From positions 1 through 6,780 of the forward strand of contig JAJPEA010000093.1 of assembly GCA_023252335.1 (NCBI GenBank): a stretch of 6,780 nucleotides of DNA. Direction: 5' to 3'. The translations under genes were made by a program, and so were the position numbers. A model generated the notes under the pieces. The model searched no databases. It saw only the letters and a list, made by a program, of their open reading frames with translations, and was not told where the DNA came from. Below, piece by piece: positions 4,585-6,780 of the stretch (position 1 is the stretch's first letter; the number at the start of each line of letters is the position of its first letter). Source of the DNA: Nitrosotalea sp. GTDB taxonomy: Archaea; Thermoproteota; Nitrososphaeria; Nitrososphaerales; Nitrosopumilaceae.

Positions 4585-6171
4585 TTATTTTACCGTATAC
4601 ACATCTCCGCCATAAATGGTTTGATTACTAGATACAATCAGAGCATTGTTAGAATCACGTACTTGGATGATACCAACCAATGGAAAATGATACTGTCCAA
4701 TACCAAGTGTGGCAGATCCACTTGAGACAGGGCTGGAGGCAAGAACCGTTCCCGCACTATTGAGAATTTCAACGGTTGTTGCATTAGTTGGTAAACTAGT
4801 CACCTGAACATTCTCGTTTGTTGTTGCGTAATAGTCCTTGTAAGTGCCATACAGTAACTGGCCTGCATATGATGTCTCTGGCTCCAAATATGCATTGAAT
4901 GGTCCTGGCATTTGCAGATTTAATGTGCTGTTGGTGTACACTAGTGCGCCATCAAGGTAAACCTTGAGGTAATTATTACCATTTGTGATTATAGTGCAAT
5001 CTCTTGTTAGTGGTTGATTGGCACTATTGTCTTGCCAGAAAGTTACATAATGTCTTGCACCTGTGGGACTACCAATTGCCCCCACTATTGACCAGAAATC
5101 TCCCGATGTCGTACTATCAACAACACATGTGACATAGTTTACAGATGACTGGGTTGTCTGTACATACAATCCGTTGTTGTAATCATTTGATGGAATGGTG
5201 TTTACTGGCTGTGTTATGACTGCATGAAAGAGGGCGGCATTTGTGTTAGGAGTCTCTGCATAAAATCCTGCATATTTTCCGGCAATTTTTGCCTGCACTC
5301 CTATGTGGAGGCCTTGCAAATCCTTGTCGATACTGTATGGAGCTTTTTCCTTTATTGCATCCCCACTATATGTCCAATACGGGTGGTTTGACAAGAGTTG
5401 CTGTTGTGTCGTGGTCTCATTTGTCAGTGAATCACTTGCAACCAGACCCGACTGGATTTTACTTAAAGAGTAATTTGACGAAGATGAAGATGAAAGTGTT
5501 GTAGCAGATGTGATGTTTGATAGAGAGCTTGTACCAACTGAATTGATTGCAGATACGCGATATGTGTAAGTTGTGCTTGCCGCAAGCCCTGTATCAGAGT
5601 ATGCAGTAGACGTTGAACCAGTGTTTGATACAATGGTAGACCAAGTGATACCCCCATCAGTAGATCTCTCGATCTCATATCCTGTGATAGTAGAGCCTCC
5701 ATTATTTGTCGGTGCAGACCAACTGAGGTTGATCTGTGATGATGATGCAGCAGTTGCCACAAGACCTGTTGGAGGACTTGACACAGCGAGCGTGCTTCCT
5801 GTTGAATAGTATGCAGTTATTGACATGTTCTGTGTTGGCGTGATTGTTCTAGCATGGTTTGTGGTTCCATCTTCCCAGTGGTTGAACACGATATTTTGGT
5901 AATCATTTGCATAGACAATATATTGTTGCCCAGAAGTTACAGAAAATGATACGGGTGTAAATCCTGTGGCAATGTCCACCCCATTTGAATTCTGCAGCTC
6001 CATGTACATACCTGTAATTTGATTTCCTGTCAAGTCTACCGAATTTACTGCGATGGTAACTGTCGAGCTTGCAAATGCGCCTGGAAAAGCAGTATTTGCA
6101 GACGACAACAATACAGAACAAATCAAGGTCAACACATATGCAAAATAGATGTCTTGTTTACTAGGTGTCAT
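4585..6171 (-). CDS. Exported multi-domain surface protein with fibronectin III domain, 528 aa
   Basis: Residues 1-35 are a signal peptide (K5, hydrophobic 9-22, cleavage near G-A-F-A-S). Residues about 37-123 form a beta domain seen in archaeal surface proteins, with I-T-G-M-Y-M-E-L-Q, F-T-P-V-S-F-S-V and the F-N-H-W-E-D-G-T-T element. Residues 133-225 are a fibronectin type III domain (P-P-T-G-L-V-A-T opening, L-S-W-S-A-P, G-Y-E-I-E-R-S and Y-R-V-S-A-I-N-S-V-G). A serine linker (227-232) leads to about 236-448, which looks like a concanavalin/LamG-like beta-sandwich (L-K-V-Y-L-D-G-A-L-V-Y strand); C349 and C392 could form a disulfide. Residues 454-528 make a final beta domain. At least eight N-x-S/T sites suit glycosylation. 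No membrane anchor or catalytic motif is seen. The likely role is adhesion or cell-surface binding, possibly of glycans. TTTATT at 6182-6187 is too close to the ATG to be its box; CTTATAG at 6226-6232 fits a short leader. Confidence 0.85.
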   Translation of the reverse strand: MTPSKQDIYFAYVLTLICSVLLSSANTAFPGAFASSTVTIAVNSVDLTGNQITGMYMELQNSNGVDIATGFTPVSFSVTSGQQYIVYANDYQNIVFNHWEDGTTNHARTITPTQNMSITAYYSTGSTLAVSSPPTGLVATAASSSQINLSWSAPTNNGGSTITGYEIERSTDGGITWSTIVSNTGSTSTAYSDTGLAASTTYTYRVSAINSVGTSSLSNITSATTLSSSSSSNYSLSKIQSGLVASDSLTNETTTQQQLLSNHPYWTYSGDAIKEKAPYSIDKDLQGLHIGVQAKIAGKYAGFYAETPNTNAALFHAVITQPVNTIPSNDYNNGLYVQTTQSSVNYVTCVVDSTTSGDFWSIVGAIGSPTGARHYVTFWQDNSANQPLTRDCTIITNGNNYLKVYLDGALVYTNSTLNLQMPGPFNAYLEPETSYAGQLLYGTYKDYYATTNENVQVTSLPTNATTVEILNSAGTVLASSPVSSGSATLGIGQYHFPLVGIIQVRDSNNALIVSSNQTIYGGDVYTVK

Positions 6172-6213
6172 GTAATTTACAAATAAATTCTTGCAATTGG
6201 CTATTTGGGTATG

Positions 6214-6420
6214 CTAAGAATATTCTATAAGATTAGTAACGAAATTTAATCTTGGCATGTTACGCACATGGTGATGTGTGTTGACTGTTAGTTTTCTTGC
6301 ATCAGCGTTGGTGAAACAGCAAACTAGTTGTCGCATATCTTTAAGATCTTCACATCGATGTACCAAAGTCATTTTAGAAACACGGTTTCCAATTTCACAA
6401 TACAGAGGAGTTTTTTGGTT
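6214..6420 (-). pseudogene. Possible small gene or remnant between divergent genes
   Basis: The 344-base gap 6172-6515 holds no certain gene. A minus frame is open for 68 codons from after TGA 6421-6423 to TAG 6214-6216, with an ATG at 6372 giving 52 residues. The product reads P-L-Y-C-E-I-G-N-R-V-S-K, M-T-L-V-H-R-C-E-D-L-K-D-M-R-Q-L-V-C-C, then A-R-K-L-T-V-N-T-H-H-H-V. The mixture of charged residues with spaced cysteines and histidines is protein-like and could bind metal. Upstream of the TGA the same frame stays open, so a lost longer gene is possible. A 71-codon plus frame (6278-6493, GTG start) covers the same bases and looks less protein-like. I assign no function. Confidence 0.25.
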
Positions 6421-6488
6421 TCACTGCACGGTATCATCTAATGTAATTGCACACATTGATTGTGTTGTCACAAAAGTTGTTCGCAAGT

Positions 6489-6496
6489 CATAAATG
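6489..6496 (+). promoter_or_regulatory. TATA-like box before the small acidic secreted protein
   Basis: CATAAATG is centred 24 bases before the ATG at 6516 and 30 before the ATG at 6522. It supports a leaderless start at one of these rather than the far upstream TTG at 6447. Confidence 0.35.
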
Positions 6497-6515
6497 CAAT
6501 TGTGACAAAATATGC

Positions 6516-6734
6516 ATGCCGATGGAAGACCAACCCAGAAAGCAACTAGGAACAAAGATAGTTGTGGCGGTGTTTGCGCTGCTTCTTGTGACCATGGTCA
6601 CAACAACAACCGTACACCCAGTCTATGCAGACGAGGATTGCGAAGACGATGACGAGTGCGGAGACGGATGTATTGTCTCAATAGGAGGCATATCAATCTG
6701 TACGATAGCAGAGCACCCAACCAATCCCAAATAG
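6516..6734 (+). CDS. Small exported acidic four-cysteine protein, 72 aa
   Basis: Residues 1-38 are a signal peptide: a basic n-region (P-R-K-Q-L-G-T-K), a hydrophobic core (I-V-V-A-V-F-A-L-L-L-V-T-M-V) and V-Y-A at the cleavage site. The mature part is only about 34 residues and opens very acidic (D-E-D-C-E-D-D-D-E-C-G-D-G-C). Cysteines at 42, 48, 52 and 62 could form two disulfides or bind a metal ion; the acidic residues could bind calcium or other cations. No family is recognised. The frame extends upstream to TTG 6447, but those 23 residues do not fit a signal peptide and a TATA-like box lies within them, so ATG 6516 (or 6522) is preferred. It is transcribed away from the surface-protein gene, and both products are exported. 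Confidence 0.68.
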   Translation: MPMEDQPRKQLGTKIVVAVFALLLVTMVTTTTVHPVYADEDCEDDDECGDGCIVSIGGISICTIAEHPTNPK

Positions 6735-6747
6735 CGCCGCCACAATC

Positions 6748-6761
6748 TTTTTCAATTTTTT
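6748..6761 (+). terminator. T-rich terminator after the acidic secreted protein
   Basis: Two T runs, T5 at 6748-6752 and T6 at 6756-6761, begin 13 bases after the stop codon. This is the usual archaeal oligo-T terminator form. No strong hairpin precedes it. Confidence 0.45.
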
Positions 6762-6780
6762 AAGAACAATTGTAGCCTTC

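Noticed and set aside
4461..4589. Minus open frame after the surface-protein gene reading F-L-K-A-F-L-N-R-L-K-D-N-E
   Set aside because: The composition is protein-like, but there is no ATG, GTG or TTG before its last quarter, and it overlaps the terminator region. It may be a remnant; the evidence is too thin for a feature.
5289..5809. Several frames of 71-99 codons on both strands within the surface-protein gene
   Set aside because: All are shadows of the 528-residue coding frame; the His-rich minus frame comes from its serine/threonine codons.
6447..6515. Upstream TTG extension of the acidic secreted protein
   Set aside because: The extra 23 residues contain charged residues and cysteines ahead of a complete signal peptide, and a TATA-like box falls inside them.

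Overview
The window looks like chromosomal DNA of an ammonia-oxidising archaeon of the Nitrosopumilus/Nitrosotenuis kind (Nitrososphaerota). This is inferred from low G+C, many very short genes facing either way, archaeal TATA-like boxes about 22-30 bases before start codons (suggesting leaderless mRNAs), a one-domain-pair Lrp/AsnC regulator, CxxC zinc-ribbon and C2H2 mini-proteins, and secreted beta-propeller and fibronectin-type proteins typical of these archaea. No rRNA, tRNA, CRISPR array or insertion sequence was seen.

Layout. 1-913 (minus) is the N-terminal 304 codons of a secreted YVTN/NPNT-repeat beta-propeller that runs off the window; its signal-peptide frame looks broken by one base. 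914-1280 has no intact gene but holds an open, start-less minus frame that may be a gene remnant. 1281-1565 (plus) is a 94-residue protein of unknown function, convergent with a 138-residue protein of three zinc ribbons (1585-2001, minus). 2138-2401 (plus) is a two-helix membrane protein whose stop codon overlaps that of a small single-anchor exported protein (2398-2604, minus). 2687-2974 (minus) is a 95-residue unknown protein with a TTG start, followed by a 45-residue C2H2 zinc finger protein (3022-3159, minus).

3160-3523 contains the decayed 5' end of a response-regulator receiver domain (minus, frame broken in an A7 run) and a possible 23-residue membrane peptide (plus). 3524-4003 (plus) is an Lrp/AsnC-type regulator, followed by three imperfect 20-21 base direct repeats. 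4221-4460 (plus) is a small PepSY-like protein with a Shine-Dalgarno match and a T-rich terminator. 4585-6171 (minus) is a 528-residue exported surface protein (HWEDG-type beta domain, fibronectin III, lectin/LamG-like region, C-terminal beta domain). 6172-6515 holds another possible gene remnant on the minus strand. 6516-6734 (plus) is a small exported acidic four-cysteine protein.

How they fit together: there is no metabolic operon. Nearly every gene appears to have its own promoter. The content is cell-surface proteins (three to five exported or membrane products) mixed with small zinc-binding and DNA-binding proteins, and at least one clear sign of gene decay. This reads as accessory, fast-turnover sequence rather than a conserved core locus. 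No dedicated new defence or biosynthetic system could be supported.
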